Assembly: GCF_015291625.1 (NCBI RefSeq)
Contig: NZ_CP030047.1
Location: 3,224,001-3,288,000, forward strand
DNA from: Bradyrhizobium sp. CCBAU 53421
GTDB taxonomy: Bacteria; Pseudomonadota; Alphaproteobacteria; Rhizobiales; Xanthobacteraceae
Length of the DNA stretch: 64,000 nucleotides
Direction of reading: 5' to 3'
Position 1 is the stretch's first letter. Each line of letters starts with the position of its first letter. Shown piece after piece: positions 52,382-61,910 of the stretch. The position numbers and the translations under genes were made by a program. The notes beneath the pieces were generated by a model. It saw only the letters and a list, made by a program, of their open reading frames with translations. It did not search any database and was not told where the DNA came from.

Positions 52382-52395
52382 TGTAACGCATTACA
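52382..52395. promoter_or_regulatory. Palindromic operator candidate between GntR and Mo-enzyme genes
   Basis: TGTAA-CGCA-TTACA, five-base perfect arms, centred 40-53 bases before the GTG of the molybdopterin gene and about 90 from the GntR start. Short inverted repeats of this kind are usual for FCD-type GntR regulators. Confidence 0.5.
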
Positions 52396-52434
52396 TGAAC
52401 GCGTCACAAGGGCTGACTTGATGGTGAGACGGCG

Positions 52435-55400
52435 GTGAAACAGCGGCTCCCCGGCTATTGCACGCTTTGTCGCTCGCGCTGCGGTTCTGTCACCGTGGTC
52501 GAGGACGGGCGTCTTGTCGGCGTAGAGGTATTGAATAACCACCCGACCGGCGGCGCACTTTGCGCCAAGGGCCGGGCCGCCCCCGAAATCGTCGCGAGCC
52601 CGCGCCGTCTGACCGTTCCGTTGAAGCGGACCCGGCCGCGCGATGCCGCCGATCCCGGCTGGGTCGAGGTGTCCTGGGACGAGGCCCTGACCGAGATCGC
52701 CGACCGGCTCCGCAGGATCCGCGCCGAGAGCGGCGCCGAGGCGGTGGCGTTCGGCGTCACCACGCCAAGCGGCACGCCGATGGTCGACAGCTTCGAGTGG
52801 GTCGAGCGCTTCATCCGCGGCTTCGGCAGTCCCAACCTGATCTACGCGGTCGAGATCTGCGGCTGGCACAAGGACTACGCGCACGCGCTGACCTTCGGCC
52901 GCGGTATCGGCTTTCCCGATTACGACAATGCCGATGCGATCATCCTGTGGGGCCACAACCCCGCGCGCACCTGGCTCGCCCAGGCGACGCGGATTGCGGA
53001 CGCGCGGCGGCGCGGCGCCAAGGTCGTCGTTGTCGATCCCAAGCCGAACGGCTCGGGCCAGCAGGCCGATCTCTGGCTGCGCGTCCGCCCGGGCGCCGAT
53101 GGCGCACTTGCGATGGGCGCGATCCGTCATCTCATCGCGACCGGCAGCTTCGATGCAGACTTCGTCGACGCATGGACCAATGGATCGCTGCTGGTCGATC
53201 GCGCCACCGGGTGCCTCCTGCGCGCCGATGCGTTGTGGCCGGATGGCGCGCCTGAGGCTTTCGTTCGTCTCGATGCGTCGGGCTCGCCCGTGCCTTGCGA
53301 CACCCGCTACGCGCCGAAGCGCGGCGGCCAGCTTCGCGGCGCGCTCTCGATCCGTGCATGCGACGGCCGGATGATCTCGGCGGCAACCGCGTTCGAATTG
53401 CTGGCCGAGCGCGCCGCGCCCTATACGCCGGCGCGCGTCGCGGAGTTGACCTGGCTGCGCATCGAGGACGTCGACGCCTTCAACGCGCTGCTCGCCGCCC
53501 GGCCGCGGCTCGCCTATCATTCCTGGACCGGCGTCGGCCAGCACACCAACGCCACTGCGATCGAGCGCGCGATCGCGTCGCTTTATGCGCTGACCGGCGC
53601 CTGCGATCGGCCCGGCGGAAACCGCTGGCCGGTGCCGCCGCCGACACGCCCCCTCAACGACTACAATATCCTGCCGCCGGAGCAGCAGGCCAAGGCGCTC
53701 GGCATTGCCGAACTGCCGCTCGGCCCGCCGGCGAAGGGCTGGATCACGGCGCGCGATTTCAGCCGGGCCGTGCTCGAGGGCGAGCCTTACCGGGTGCGTG
53801 CACTGGTCGCCTTCGGCACCAACTTCGTCGTGTCGCAGGGCCATTCGGCGCGTAACCGCGCGGCGCTGAACGCGCTGGAATTTCAGGTTCATATCGACAT
53901 GTTCATGAACCCGACCGCGGAGAGCGCCGATTTCGTTCTGCCGGCCAGCACGCCGTGGGAGCGCGACGCGCTGAAGATCGGGTTCGAGATCACGCAGGAG
54001 GCTGTCGAGACCGTGCAGTTCCGCCCACGCATGGTCGAGCCGATCGGCGAAGTGAAGGCCGATTACGAGATCGCCGCCGCACTCGCGCTCAAGCTTGGGA
54101 TGGAGAACTTGTTCTTCGGCGGCGACATCGAGGCCGGCTGGAATTATCAGCTGGCGCCGCTCGGCATCGATGTCGAGGATTTGCGCGACCATCCCGAAGG
54201 ACGCCGCTTCCCGCAGGTCTTCCGCGATGAAAAATACGCCATGACGCGCGAGGACGGAACGGCGGCGGGCTTTGCGACACCGACACGCCGTGTTGAGATC
54301 TATTCGGAGCTGATGCTGGGACACGGGCATGACCCGTTGCCCGATCACGTCGAACCGGTCGGCAGCCCGCTCACGCCGGCGGCGGACGAACGCTTCCCGC
54401 TTGTACTCTCTACCGCCAAGAGCGGCTGGTTCGTTCACTCCTCGTGGCGGCATGTCGCCTCGCTACGGCGCAAGTCGCCCGATCCGGCCGTCGAGATCAG
54501 CCCGCAACTCGCCGCGCGGCGCGGACTTGTGGAGGGCGACTGGGCCGTGGTGGAAACGCACGGCGGAGCCGTGCGCCTGAAAGTACGCCTCAATGCGGCG
54601 CTCGACGACCGCGTCGTCGTCGCCGAATTCGGCTGGTGGGAGGATTGCCCGCCGCTCGGCCGCGAACGTTCGGCGGCGACAGGCGGCCTCACGCGCAACA
54701 TCAACGCGGTGCTGCACGACGATGCGCGCGATCCGGTCAGCGGCTCAGTCCCGCTGCGCGCGATCGTCTGCAATATCAGGCGGGACGACGTGGCCAGCCG
54801 CGGCGTCTGGAGCGGCCGGCGGCGGTTCGTGGTCGGCGAGCGCACCGTCGAGGCGGACAACGTTATCGCCCTCAGCCTGCGGCCGCTTGACGGTGGCCCG
54901 CTGCCCGACTTCCTGCCGGGGCAACATGTGATGACCGCGTTGCCTGATGCCGCAGAGGCGCGCGCCTATTCGTTGACCGGATCGGGCGATCAGCCACAAG
55001 CGCTATCGATCGCGGTGAAGGGACGTTTCCTGAACGAGGCTCGCAGCGCCGACGCGCCGTTTTTCATGCCGGATCGTCTGCATGGCCTTGCCGTTGGCGA
55101 CCAGGTTCTGCTGGAGCCGCCGGGCGGCATCTTCACGCCGCCATTGAAGGGGGCCCGGCCGCTGGTCTTCCTCGCCGCCGGCATCGGCATCACGCCGTTC
55201 ATCAGCCACCTCGAGACGTTGCAACAGGTGGCGCAACAGGATCGCGTTGCCGAAGTCGTGCTGCTGCACGGCTGCCGCAGCAGCCGCGAGCATCCGTTTG
55301 CGCGGCGGCTTGCGGAGCTGGAAGTCGGCACGTCGGGGCTAACGCGGATAACGTTCTATTCGGCGCCGCTCGCGCAGGACGCGGTCGCTTCGTCGTCGTT

Positions 55401-55836
55401 GCGCAAGGGGCGGATCGATCTCGAACAGGTCAAGCCATGGTTGGCGCGCCGCCCGCTGGTCTACATCTGCGGCTCGCCGGATTTCGTTGCGGCGCAGATC
55501 GAGGCTGCCGTGGCGCTCGGTATCCCGCGGTTCGACATCTTCGCCGAAAGCTTCGTGTCGCCGCCGCCGGTGCCGAGCGACCTTGCGCCGCGAACCATCC
55601 GGCTTGCGGGCAGCAAGCAGAGCTTTGCGTGGGGACCGGAGCAGGGGACGCTGCTCGACGCCGCAAGCGCGGCGGGCATCGCATTGCCGAGCGGCTGCCG
55701 TGTCGGGCAGTGCGAAAGCTGCGCCGTCGAGGTGGTCGACGGGGAATTCACCCATCTCGGCCCCGTCGACGGCAGCGACGGGCAGTGCCTCACCTGCCAG
55801 GCCGTGCCGCTCACCGATCTCACGCTCGCACTTTGA
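52435..55836 (+). CDS. Molybdopterin oxidoreductase fused to FAD/NAD reductase and [2Fe-2S] ferredoxin
   Basis: A 1133-residue three-part redox enzyme. Residues 1-760: DMSO-reductase-family domain with a [4Fe-4S] site (C9-x2-C12-x3-C16-x26-C43), a likely Mo-ligand Cys142 (EICGWHKD), bis-MGD blocks such as ILWGHNPARTW and ATPTRRVEIYS, and a C-terminal MGD-binding part. Residues about 785-1040: ferredoxin-NADP-reductase-like domain (EARAYSLTGSGD, VFLAAGIGITPFISHLETL, VYICGSPDFV). Residues about 1060-1133: plant-type [2Fe-2S] (C1088, C1093, C1096, C1118 or C1121). It could run electrons from NAD(P)H to the Mo site without partners, or the reverse. Substrate unknown; the fused layout recalls some assimilatory nitrate reductases. 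Starts GTG. Confidence 0.88.
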   Translation: MKQRLPGYCTLCRSRCGSVTVVEDGRLVGVEVLNNHPTGGALCAKGRAAPEIVASPRRLTVPLKRTRPRDAADPGWVEVSWDEALTEIADRLRRIRAESGAEAVAFGVTTPSGTPMVDSFEWVERFIRGFGSPNLIYAVEICGWHKDYAHALTFGRGIGFPDYDNADAIILWGHNPARTWLAQATRIADARRRGAKVVVVDPKPNGSGQQADLWLRVRPGADGALAMGAIRHLIATGSFDADFVDAWTNGSLLVDRATGCLLRADALWPDGAPEAFVRLDASGSPVPCDTRYAPKRGGQLRGALSIRACDGRMISAATAFELLAERAAPYTPARVAELTWLRIEDVDAFNALLAARPRLAYHSWTGVGQHTNATAIERAIASLYALTGACDRPGGNRWPVPPPTRPLNDYNILPPEQQAKALGIAELPLGPPAKGWITARDFSRAVLEGEPYRVRALVAFGTNFVVSQGHSARNRAALNALEFQVHIDMFMNPTAESADFVLPASTPWERDALKIGFEITQEAVETVQFRPRMVEPIGEVKADYEIAAALALKLGMENLFFGGDIEAGWNYQLAPLGIDVEDLRDHPEGRRFPQVFRDEKYAMTREDGTAAGFATPTRRVEIYSELMLGHGHDPLPDHVEPVGSPLTPAADERFPLVLSTAKSGWFVHSSWRHVASLRRKSPDPAVEISPQLAARRGLVEGDWAVVETHGGAVRLKVRLNAALDDRVVVAEFGWWEDCPPLGRERSAATGGLTRNINAVLHDDARDPVSGSVPLRAIVCNIRRDDVASRGVWSGRRRFVVGERTVEADNVIALSLRPLDGGPLPDFLPGQHVMTALPDAAEARAYSLTGSGDQPQALSIAVKGRFLNEARSADAPFFMPDRLHGLAVGDQVLLEPPGGIFTPPLKGARPLVFLAAGIGITPFISHLETLQQVAQQDRVAEVVLLHGCRSSREHPFARRLAELEVGTSGLTRITFYSAPLAQDAVASSSLRKGRIDLEQVKPWLARRPLVYICGSPDFVAAQIEAAVALGIPRFDIFAESFVSPPPVPSDLAPRTIRLAGSKQSFAWGPEQGTLLDAASAAGIALPSGCRVGQCESCAVEVVDGEFTHLGPVDGSDGQCLTCQAVPLTDLTLAL

Positions 55837-55886
55837 TGACCAACACGATTGAAGGCCAACCGCATCACCGGAAGGGGATCAGATTG

Positions 55887-57341
55887 ATGACGAATGCAAC
55901 GCACGACCAAACCGTAGACTTACGAAAACCCGTCGCGGATAACATCATGGCGCGCTTTTCGCAGGCCCTGGTGGCGTTCGCCGAGCGCTGGTTTCCGGAT
56001 GCGTATGTCTTCGTCCTGATCGCCGTGATCGCGGTGGCCGCAGGCGCGATTCTGCATGGCGGCTCGCCGCTCGCCGTCAGCCGCGCATTCGGCGATGGCT
56101 TCTGGAACCTGATCCCGTTCACGATGCAGATGGCGTTGGTTGCGATCGGCGGCTACGTTGTAGCGATGTCGCCGCCGGTCGCAGCCGTGCTGGCGCGGCT
56201 CGCGAGCGTGCCGAAGACCGGGCGCGGCGCGGTGGTCTTCGTCGGGATGCTGAGCATCTTCCTCTCGCTGCTGAACTGGGGCCTGAGCCTGATCTTCTCC
56301 GGCCTGCTGGTACGGGAAATCGCACGGCGTACCGACATCCGGCTCGACTATCGGGCGGCCGGCGCGGCCGGCTATCTCGGGCTCGGTTGCGGCTTCACCC
56401 TCGGCATCACGTCCTCCGCCGCACAGCTCCAGGCCAATGCCGGCAGCATTCCGGCATCGCTGCTGCCGATCACCGGCGTGATCGGCTTCTCGGAAACCAT
56501 CCTGACCTGGCAGAACATGGTCACCGTCGTGATGGTGAGCGTGGTGTCGGCGGCGATCTGCTATTTCACGACACCGGCGGCGGAGCAGGCGAAGACCGCG
56601 GAAGACCTCGGCGTTGCGCTCGGCGATGATCGCATCGAGGCGAGGAAGCCGGCCCGTCCGGGCGACTGGCTGGAGTTCAGTCCGCTGCTGACGATCCTGA
56701 TCGCGCTGCTTGCCGCCGGCTGGCTGTGGCAGACGTTCCAGTCGGGCAACCCGCTGATCACGCTGTCGGGGCTCAACACCTACAATTTCGTCTTCCTCAT
56801 TCTCGGCATCGTACTGCACTGGCGGCCGCGCAGCCTGATCGAGTCGTTTTCGAAGGCGATGCCGAGCGTCTCCGGCGTGCTGCTGCAGTTTCCGTTCTAT
56901 GCCGGCATCGCGCAGATCCTGACCAAGGTGCCGAACAGCAGCGGCATCACGCTGTCGGACACGATCGCGCACTGGTTCGTCGGAGCGTCCAGCAATTCCA
57001 CCGTGTTTTCATTCCTGGTCGGAATCTATTCGGCGCTGCTCGGCTTCTTCGTGCCGTCGGCCGGCGGAAAGTGGATCATCGAGGCGCCCTACATCATGAA
57101 GGCGGCCAACGACATCGGCGCGCATCTCGGCTGGACGGTGATGGTCTACAACATCGCCGAGACGCTGCCGAACTTCATCAACCCGTTCTGGATGCTGCCG
57201 CTGCTCGGCATCCTCGGCCTGAAGTCGAAAGATCTGATCGGCTACACCTCGGTGCAGTTCTTCATCCACTTCCCGATCGTGATGCTGCTGGCCGCGATCC
57301 TGATGGCGACCTTCACCTATCACCCGCCGATCCTGCCCTGA
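55887..57341 (+). CDS. atoE: Short-chain fatty acid transporter, AtoE family
   Basis: A 484-residue membrane protein of the AtoE (TIGR00366-type) family with about 12 spans: LNWGLSLIFSGLLVREIARR, GAAGYLGLGCGFTLGITSSA, FQFPFYAGI-like LLQFPFYAGIAQILTK, and FFVPSAGGKWIIEAPYIMKA are family blocks. AtoE moves short-chain fatty acids. Start 55887 has AAGGGG upstream; an in-frame ATG at 55836 would overlap the Mo-enzyme stop (TGATG) and add 17 residues. Either way it is in the same operon. Confidence 0.88.
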   Translation: MTNATHDQTVDLRKPVADNIMARFSQALVAFAERWFPDAYVFVLIAVIAVAAGAILHGGSPLAVSRAFGDGFWNLIPFTMQMALVAIGGYVVAMSPPVAAVLARLASVPKTGRGAVVFVGMLSIFLSLLNWGLSLIFSGLLVREIARRTDIRLDYRAAGAAGYLGLGCGFTLGITSSAAQLQANAGSIPASLLPITGVIGFSETILTWQNMVTVVMVSVVSAAICYFTTPAAEQAKTAEDLGVALGDDRIEARKPARPGDWLEFSPLLTILIALLAAGWLWQTFQSGNPLITLSGLNTYNFVFLILGIVLHWRPRSLIESFSKAMPSVSGVLLQFPFYAGIAQILTKVPNSSGITLSDTIAHWFVGASSNSTVFSFLVGIYSALLGFFVPSAGGKWIIEAPYIMKAANDIGAHLGWTVMVYNIAETLPNFINPFWMLPLLGILGLKSKDLIGYTSVQFFIHFPIVMLLAAILMATFTYHPPILP

Positions 57342-57728
57342 GTGATCGCGGCCGGGCACCAGCACGCACGGTGCCCGGCCAGCGTCCGCCTGGTTGGCGG
57401 TCCGTAACCGTGATCGCCAAAACTGTGCTGTTTTCTCTGCCTGCTGCGAATGAGCCATCGCGCCGGGACGTGATCTTTGGTCGGGCATTTCATTGACCGC
57501 AGCGCGATTCGGCCGGATATTGATCCGCGCTATCCCGCGTTGTTCAAGGCCGCCGCCATGAGACATGACCACTGCAGCTTGATGTGCGACATGCGAAGCC
57601 GCATGCAGCATCGCTGCGTCTCGGCGGCGACCGGCGTCTGTTGTTGATCGCTTCGACGATCCAAAGCACCCGACAATCAGACAGGAGCGCCGTCATCCGG
57701 CGATCGAGCACGCATGTCCCAAGCCCAA
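57342..57728. other. Intergenic region with a GC hairpin after atoE
   Basis: No gene supported. A perfect 11-base inverted repeat (GGCCGGGCACC at 57350-57360, GGTGCCCGGCC at 57370-57380) begins eight bases past the atoE stop; it lacks a T-run but may end transcription or protect the 3' end. The rest shows nothing distinctive. Confidence 0.55.
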
Positions 57729-57944
57729 ATGTCACAAGCCTACATCATCGAAGTATCGGATCGCACCGCGGGTATCGTCGTCAGCGACGCCAGAGGCTTC
57801 TGCTTTTTCTCGTCGGATCGCGCCTTTGATGGCCTCGATGGTGGTTACTTCGGCTCAGCTCGCGCCGCAGAGCGTGCGGTGAGGGCGCTGTTGCAGCAGC
57901 GCCGCCCGGTGCCATCGAGATCGGGGCCGCGCGCCGGCATCTAA
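57729..57944 (+). CDS. Small hypothetical protein (71 aa)
   Basis: A 71-residue protein starting MSQAYIIEVSDRTAGIVVSD with a compact beta-rich first part (GFCFFSSDRAFDGLDGGYFG) and an Ala/Arg helix (SARAAERAVRALLQQRR). This type is recalled as frequent and unnamed in bradyrhizobia. A second ATG at 57714 is in frame. Confidence 0.6.
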   Translation: MSQAYIIEVSDRTAGIVVSDARGFCFFSSDRAFDGLDGGYFGSARAAERAVRALLQQRRPVPSRSGPRAGI

Positions 57945-58062
57945 GCGAATCGACGTCGCTCATCCCGCCGCACGCGGTCGCGCCAACGTTGTTGCGGCTG
58001 CCGCCAGGCAGCCGCGCGGGGTGCAATACCGTCTTGCGGAAAGTACCGCCCGCGATGGGGGA

Positions 58063-58551
58063 TCAGGCGGGGCAGACCATCGTCAGCAGCAGGAGCGTTG
58101 GCGGCTGATTGTCGCCGTTGGCGTGTTGCCAGGTCAGCAGAATGTCATGCCGATCGGCATTCGGCGCATTCTTGTCCTTTTCCTTGACATCGATCTGCAT
58201 CGGGATCGGCGGTTCGGCGTTGAAGCACTTGCGGACGCTGGCATCCAGCAGCGCGCATTTCGTGAGCGGGACAACTCCGGGCTCGTCCTTGGACAGTGGC
58301 GCTGTATTCGCCTGGCGGGCGAGGTCAAGGCGCGCCTTGCCCATCTCCTTCTGCCACAACTTGCCGCTTCCACCCGGCCACTGGTTCCTGGGCGACAGGA
58401 TCGGCTGGTACTGACCATATTCCAGCGTCTCGATGTCGATGAGATCCGACGCTTTGAGTATAGCGACGCTCTTGACCATGTTCTGCAAAGGATAGTAGTG
58501 CGCGTTGATATGATCTTTGAACTGCTGATTATTGTATACTCTTCCGCCCAT
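58063..58551 (-). CDS. Unrecognised protein (162 aa)
   Basis: A 162-residue hydrophilic protein starting MGGRVYNNQQFKDHINAHYY, with no signal peptide, membrane span or known motif; two Cys in the middle (KCALLDASVRKC) and a beta-rich end (HDILLTWQHANGD, PPTLLLLTMVCPA). AAGG lies eight bases before the ATG. The upstream 60 bases are AT-rich compared with the neighbourhood, suggesting recent acquisition. No function proposed. Confidence 0.55.
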   Translation of the reverse strand: MGGRVYNNQQFKDHINAHYYPLQNMVKSVAILKASDLIDIETLEYGQYQPILSPRNQWPGGSGKLWQKEMGKARLDLARQANTAPLSKDEPGVVPLTKCALLDASVRKCFNAEPPIPMQIDVKEKDKNAPNADRHDILLTWQHANGDNQPPTLLLLTMVCPA

Positions 58552-58844
58552 AGGATTTCCCTTTCATTACAACTTTGACTTGCTCTGGCTATACGTAAGT
58601 TATGCAACGCGGGGACGTCGAACGAAAATAGGTCGTACGGCTCGGGTTGCGCCGTCTGATTTCTCGCGCCTCGACCTACCACTCAAGACTGTATCTCGTC
58701 CAGTTTAGCAACCTCTCGGGTTGGCGCGGATGCAGGCGGACTGCACGTCTGGATTGATAAGCAGTTCCCGATAGGTAATCTCTACCCTAAGCTGCTCACC
58801 GGGATGCTGAGCTGGCGAGATCGCAGCAGCCTTTGAGAGCAGGA

Positions 58845-61800
58845 ATGCTTTGCTTTGCATGCCAATCGACGATCGGAGCGGACGACAATTGGTGCGCCCA
58901 ATGCGGTGCAGCTGTAGCTAAGCGCGTCGATCCCGACAGCGAACAGCGATTTGTGACGATCCTTCGCGCCGACGTGGTCGACTCCACGGGGCTCGTAGCG
59001 GACCTGGACCCGGAAGAGGCCGTCTCACGTCTGGAGCCGGCTTTGGCCGCCATGCGGGGCGCGGTGCGCCAGTTTGGCGGTATCGTCAGCAAGGAATTGG
59101 GCGACGGGCTCGCAGCGGTATTTGGCGCGCCGATCGCTGACGACAACCATGCGCCGCTTGCCTGCCATGCGGCGATCGAGCTCGTTCGACGTATCGGCGG
59201 CTTGGGTGATCCGGCGCTCCAGGTCCGGGTCGGGCTCCATTCGGGACGCGTGGTGACCTACATGGTCGCCAGCGAATATTCCAAGGTCTATGAGATCGGA
59301 GGGGCGGCGCAGCATCTTGCGGCGCGCCTCGAAGCGGTCGCCGGGCCGAACCAGATCTACGCATCCGAGGCGTGTCAGAGCCTGGCCGATGGCAATGTCC
59401 AATTTGACTATCTGGGTCGCAAACAGCTCAAAGGGTTCAGCGAGCCTTTGCCGATCTATCGCGTGACCGGGGCAACCAATGTCTCCAGTTGGCGGGTACG
59501 CAGGGCACGAAGCGTAGCACGGTTCGTCAACCGCGTGGACGAGACCGGGTTGCTCAGGCGGCTGGCGCAAAATGCCGGCCCGAGCCGGCAGACCGCGCTC
59601 CTGATTGGCGATCCCGGCATCGGAAAGTCGCGGCTGGTGCACGAGTTTGTCGATGAGCTCAAGCGCGAGGACTGGCGGCTGGTCCACGCGGAGTGCAGCC
59701 CGAATCTTCAAGGAGCGCCGTTCAGCGCGCTGAAGGCGCTGATGCTGTCGATGCTCGAGGAAACTGCGGCGGACGCCGATATCCTGACCGAGCCTCCGAC
59801 TGCTCTGATCGGCACTGCACGTTCCGCCATCAATGCGGTGCTGGATCGCCCGATATCGGATCCCGAGTGGGGCGAACTGGAGCCGCACGCGCGTGGCCGC
59901 GCGATCAGCGACGCGAGCTGCGCGGTTCTCGAGATGCTGGTCGCTCGCCAGCGCACGGTGATCCTCGTCGAGGATCTGCACTGGATCGATCGCGCCAGCG
60001 AAGCCGTTGTCGCCGCGCTCGCGTCGCTACAGATCCCTGGACTTCTGGTGTTGTTGACCAGCAGACCCAACGGAATTCCGGACTGGATCGCGCGTTGCAA
60101 TGCCGAGATCACCGCGTTGCGGTCGCTCGCCGAGGATGCCGGACGGGAAATGCTTGACGATATCCTGGGGCGGTCCGCGAACATGGCCGATCTGAAGAGC
60201 CGCGTCGTTCTTCATACGGCGAGCGTGCCGCTCTTCATTGAAGAAGTCTGCCGAGGACTCAAGGACAGCGGGATTCTGCGAGGGCATTGGGGTGACCTGG
60301 CGCTGGTGCGTCCGGTCGGCGAGCTCGGTATCCCGAGCAGTATCCAGGGAGTCATCGCGGCGCGTCTGGATCGGGTGTCGAGGGAGGAGCGCTCCCTGTT
60401 GCAGATCGCGGCAGCGCTAGGCCCACGCTCGACGGAAGTTATCCTGCGCGAGGTGTCCGGCCTCCCCGAGCCGGTGCTGCAGCGCTGCCTGGCGGTTCTC
60501 GACCGCTCGGAGTTTCTGGTGAAGATCGATATCGAGCCGGACCGATTGCTCGAGTTTCCGCACGAAATGATCCGCCAGGTCGTCTACGACTCGATGGTCG
60601 AAAAAGTGCGTGAAGGCGTCCACGCGCGCATTCTTGCGACGTTGGAGAGCAATGGAAGCTCGCACGATGAGCCCAGCAAGCTCTGCTATCACGCAATGCG
60701 AGCCAAGGATTGGCAGAAAGCCTTCGCCTACGGCAGAACTGCCGCGCGGAAGAGCCTGGCACGATCGGCATTTGCCGACGCTGCCAACTACTTCGAGATA
60801 GCGATGACCGCGCTCGACAAGACGCCATTCGCTCGCTCGCGCGAAGCGGATGCGGTCGACCTCCGCATCGAGGCGCGCACGGCCTTCATGAGCGCAGGCA
60901 AGGTCGCCGAATGGTTCGATCTCGGAAGAGACGCCGAGGGACGCGCCAACGCAATTGACGATATCGGGCGGAAGGTTGCGGCGATGGCGGTCAGGTCGGG
61001 CGCGCAGAACTTCTATGGCACGCCGATCGAAGCCATCGAAACCGGCGAGGAGGTTGCTCGCCTGGCGGGAGAGTGGGGCAATCCCGGTTGGCTCAACCTT
61101 GCTCAATACAGCCTTGGCCAAGCCTATTTCATTGCCGGGCGCTATCGCGACGCAGAGCAGATGCTGGGACAGGCTTGCCTCCGCCTGTCGGGTCCGGATG
61201 CCAGCGCGCCGCCCGGGACGACGCCTAAAACCCTGGAGCTGCTGTGCTGCATGATGAAGAGCGTGACCCACACGACCTTGGGAGAGATTGATACGGGGGC
61301 CGAGTTTCATCAACGCGCGTCAGCGATCGCCACCGAGAGCAACAGGCCGTTCGATCGTGTTGGCGCCGGCTATAGCGGCGGTTGTCTGGCGCTCGGTCGG
61401 GGCAATCCCGGCGAAGCAGCGGCGATCCTGGAGGACGCTTTTGCCATTACACAAAAGTATGGAATTCGCCTCTTTGTGCCGGTCATCACCTGCCATCTCG
61501 GTATTGCCTATCTGGAACAGGGGCGTCTTGCCGACGCGCGGGTGACGCTCGTCGAAGCTCGAGAGGAAGCCAGATCGGTGGGCTATACCTCGATCGTGCT
61601 GCGTACCTCGATCTATCTGGCACTGGCTCTCAGTCGGCTCGGTGATGTACAGGCTGCGCAGAACATGCTGCGAGAGGCCCGGAATACCGCCCGTCAGCAA
61701 GGATTCTCCGGCCTGGAAGCGGAGGCGTTGTTCGGAGAGGCGGCGGTATCGCCGGCGTCAAATGAGAACGACAGGACTTCCGTTCTCCACCAGTTGCGCG

Positions 61801-61910
61801 CGGCGATCGCGATTGCGTCGAGCAGTGGCACGAAGCCGCTGCTGCATCGCGCCGAAGCGTTGCTGAACGGAATGCTCGCCGATCCCCAGGGAAGCGTCTG
61901 GCGCCACTAG
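58845..61910 (+). CDS. Class III adenylate cyclase with AAA-type ATPase and TPR-like region
   Basis: A 1021-residue signalling protein. A zinc-ribbon (C3-x2-C6 ... C17-x2-C20) precedes a class III cyclase domain (about 35-200) with both metal Asp residues (D43 in RADVVDST, D87 in KELGDGLAAVFG). Then an AAA/STAND ATPase module: Walker A GDPGIGKSRL near 253, Walker B VILVEDLHWIDRASE near 372. Residues 600-1021 are helical repeats of TPR type. The family is large in bradyrhizobia; the trigger is unknown. ATG 58845 starts the zinc-ribbon; TTG 58833 in frame is an alternative. Confidence 0.88.
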   Translation: MLCFACQSTIGADDNWCAQCGAAVAKRVDPDSEQRFVTILRADVVDSTGLVADLDPEEAVSRLEPALAAMRGAVRQFGGIVSKELGDGLAAVFGAPIADDNHAPLACHAAIELVRRIGGLGDPALQVRVGLHSGRVVTYMVASEYSKVYEIGGAAQHLAARLEAVAGPNQIYASEACQSLADGNVQFDYLGRKQLKGFSEPLPIYRVTGATNVSSWRVRRARSVARFVNRVDETGLLRRLAQNAGPSRQTALLIGDPGIGKSRLVHEFVDELKREDWRLVHAECSPNLQGAPFSALKALMLSMLEETAADADILTEPPTALIGTARSAINAVLDRPISDPEWGELEPHARGRAISDASCAVLEMLVARQRTVILVEDLHWIDRASEAVVAALASLQIPGLLVLLTSRPNGIPDWIARCNAEITALRSLAEDAGREMLDDILGRSANMADLKSRVVLHTASVPLFIEEVCRGLKDSGILRGHWGDLALVRPVGELGIPSSIQGVIAARLDRVSREERSLLQIAAALGPRSTEVILREVSGLPEPVLQRCLAVLDRSEFLVKIDIEPDRLLEFPHEMIRQVVYDSMVEKVREGVHARILATLESNGSSHDEPSKLCYHAMRAKDWQKAFAYGRTAARKSLARSAFADAANYFEIAMTALDKTPFARSREADAVDLRIEARTAFMSAGKVAEWFDLGRDAEGRANAIDDIGRKVAAMAVRSGAQNFYGTPIEAIETGEEVARLAGEWGNPGWLNLAQYSLGQAYFIAGRYRDAEQMLGQACLRLSGPDASAPPGTTPKTLELLCCMMKSVTHTTLGEIDTGAEFHQRASAIATESNRPFDRVGAGYSGGCLALGRGNPGEAAAILEDAFAITQKYGIRLFVPVITCHLGIAYLEQGRLADARVTLVEAREEARSVGYTSIVLRTSIYLALALSRLGDVQAAQNMLREARNTARQQGFSGLEAEALFGEAAVSPASNENDRTSVLHQLRAAIAIASSSGTKPLLHRAEALLNGMLADPQGSVWRH

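Noticed and set aside
52345-54453. 702-codon open frame antisense to the Mo-enzyme gene
   Set aside because: A shadow of the sense frame; protein is Arg/His/Asp-rich with no family features.
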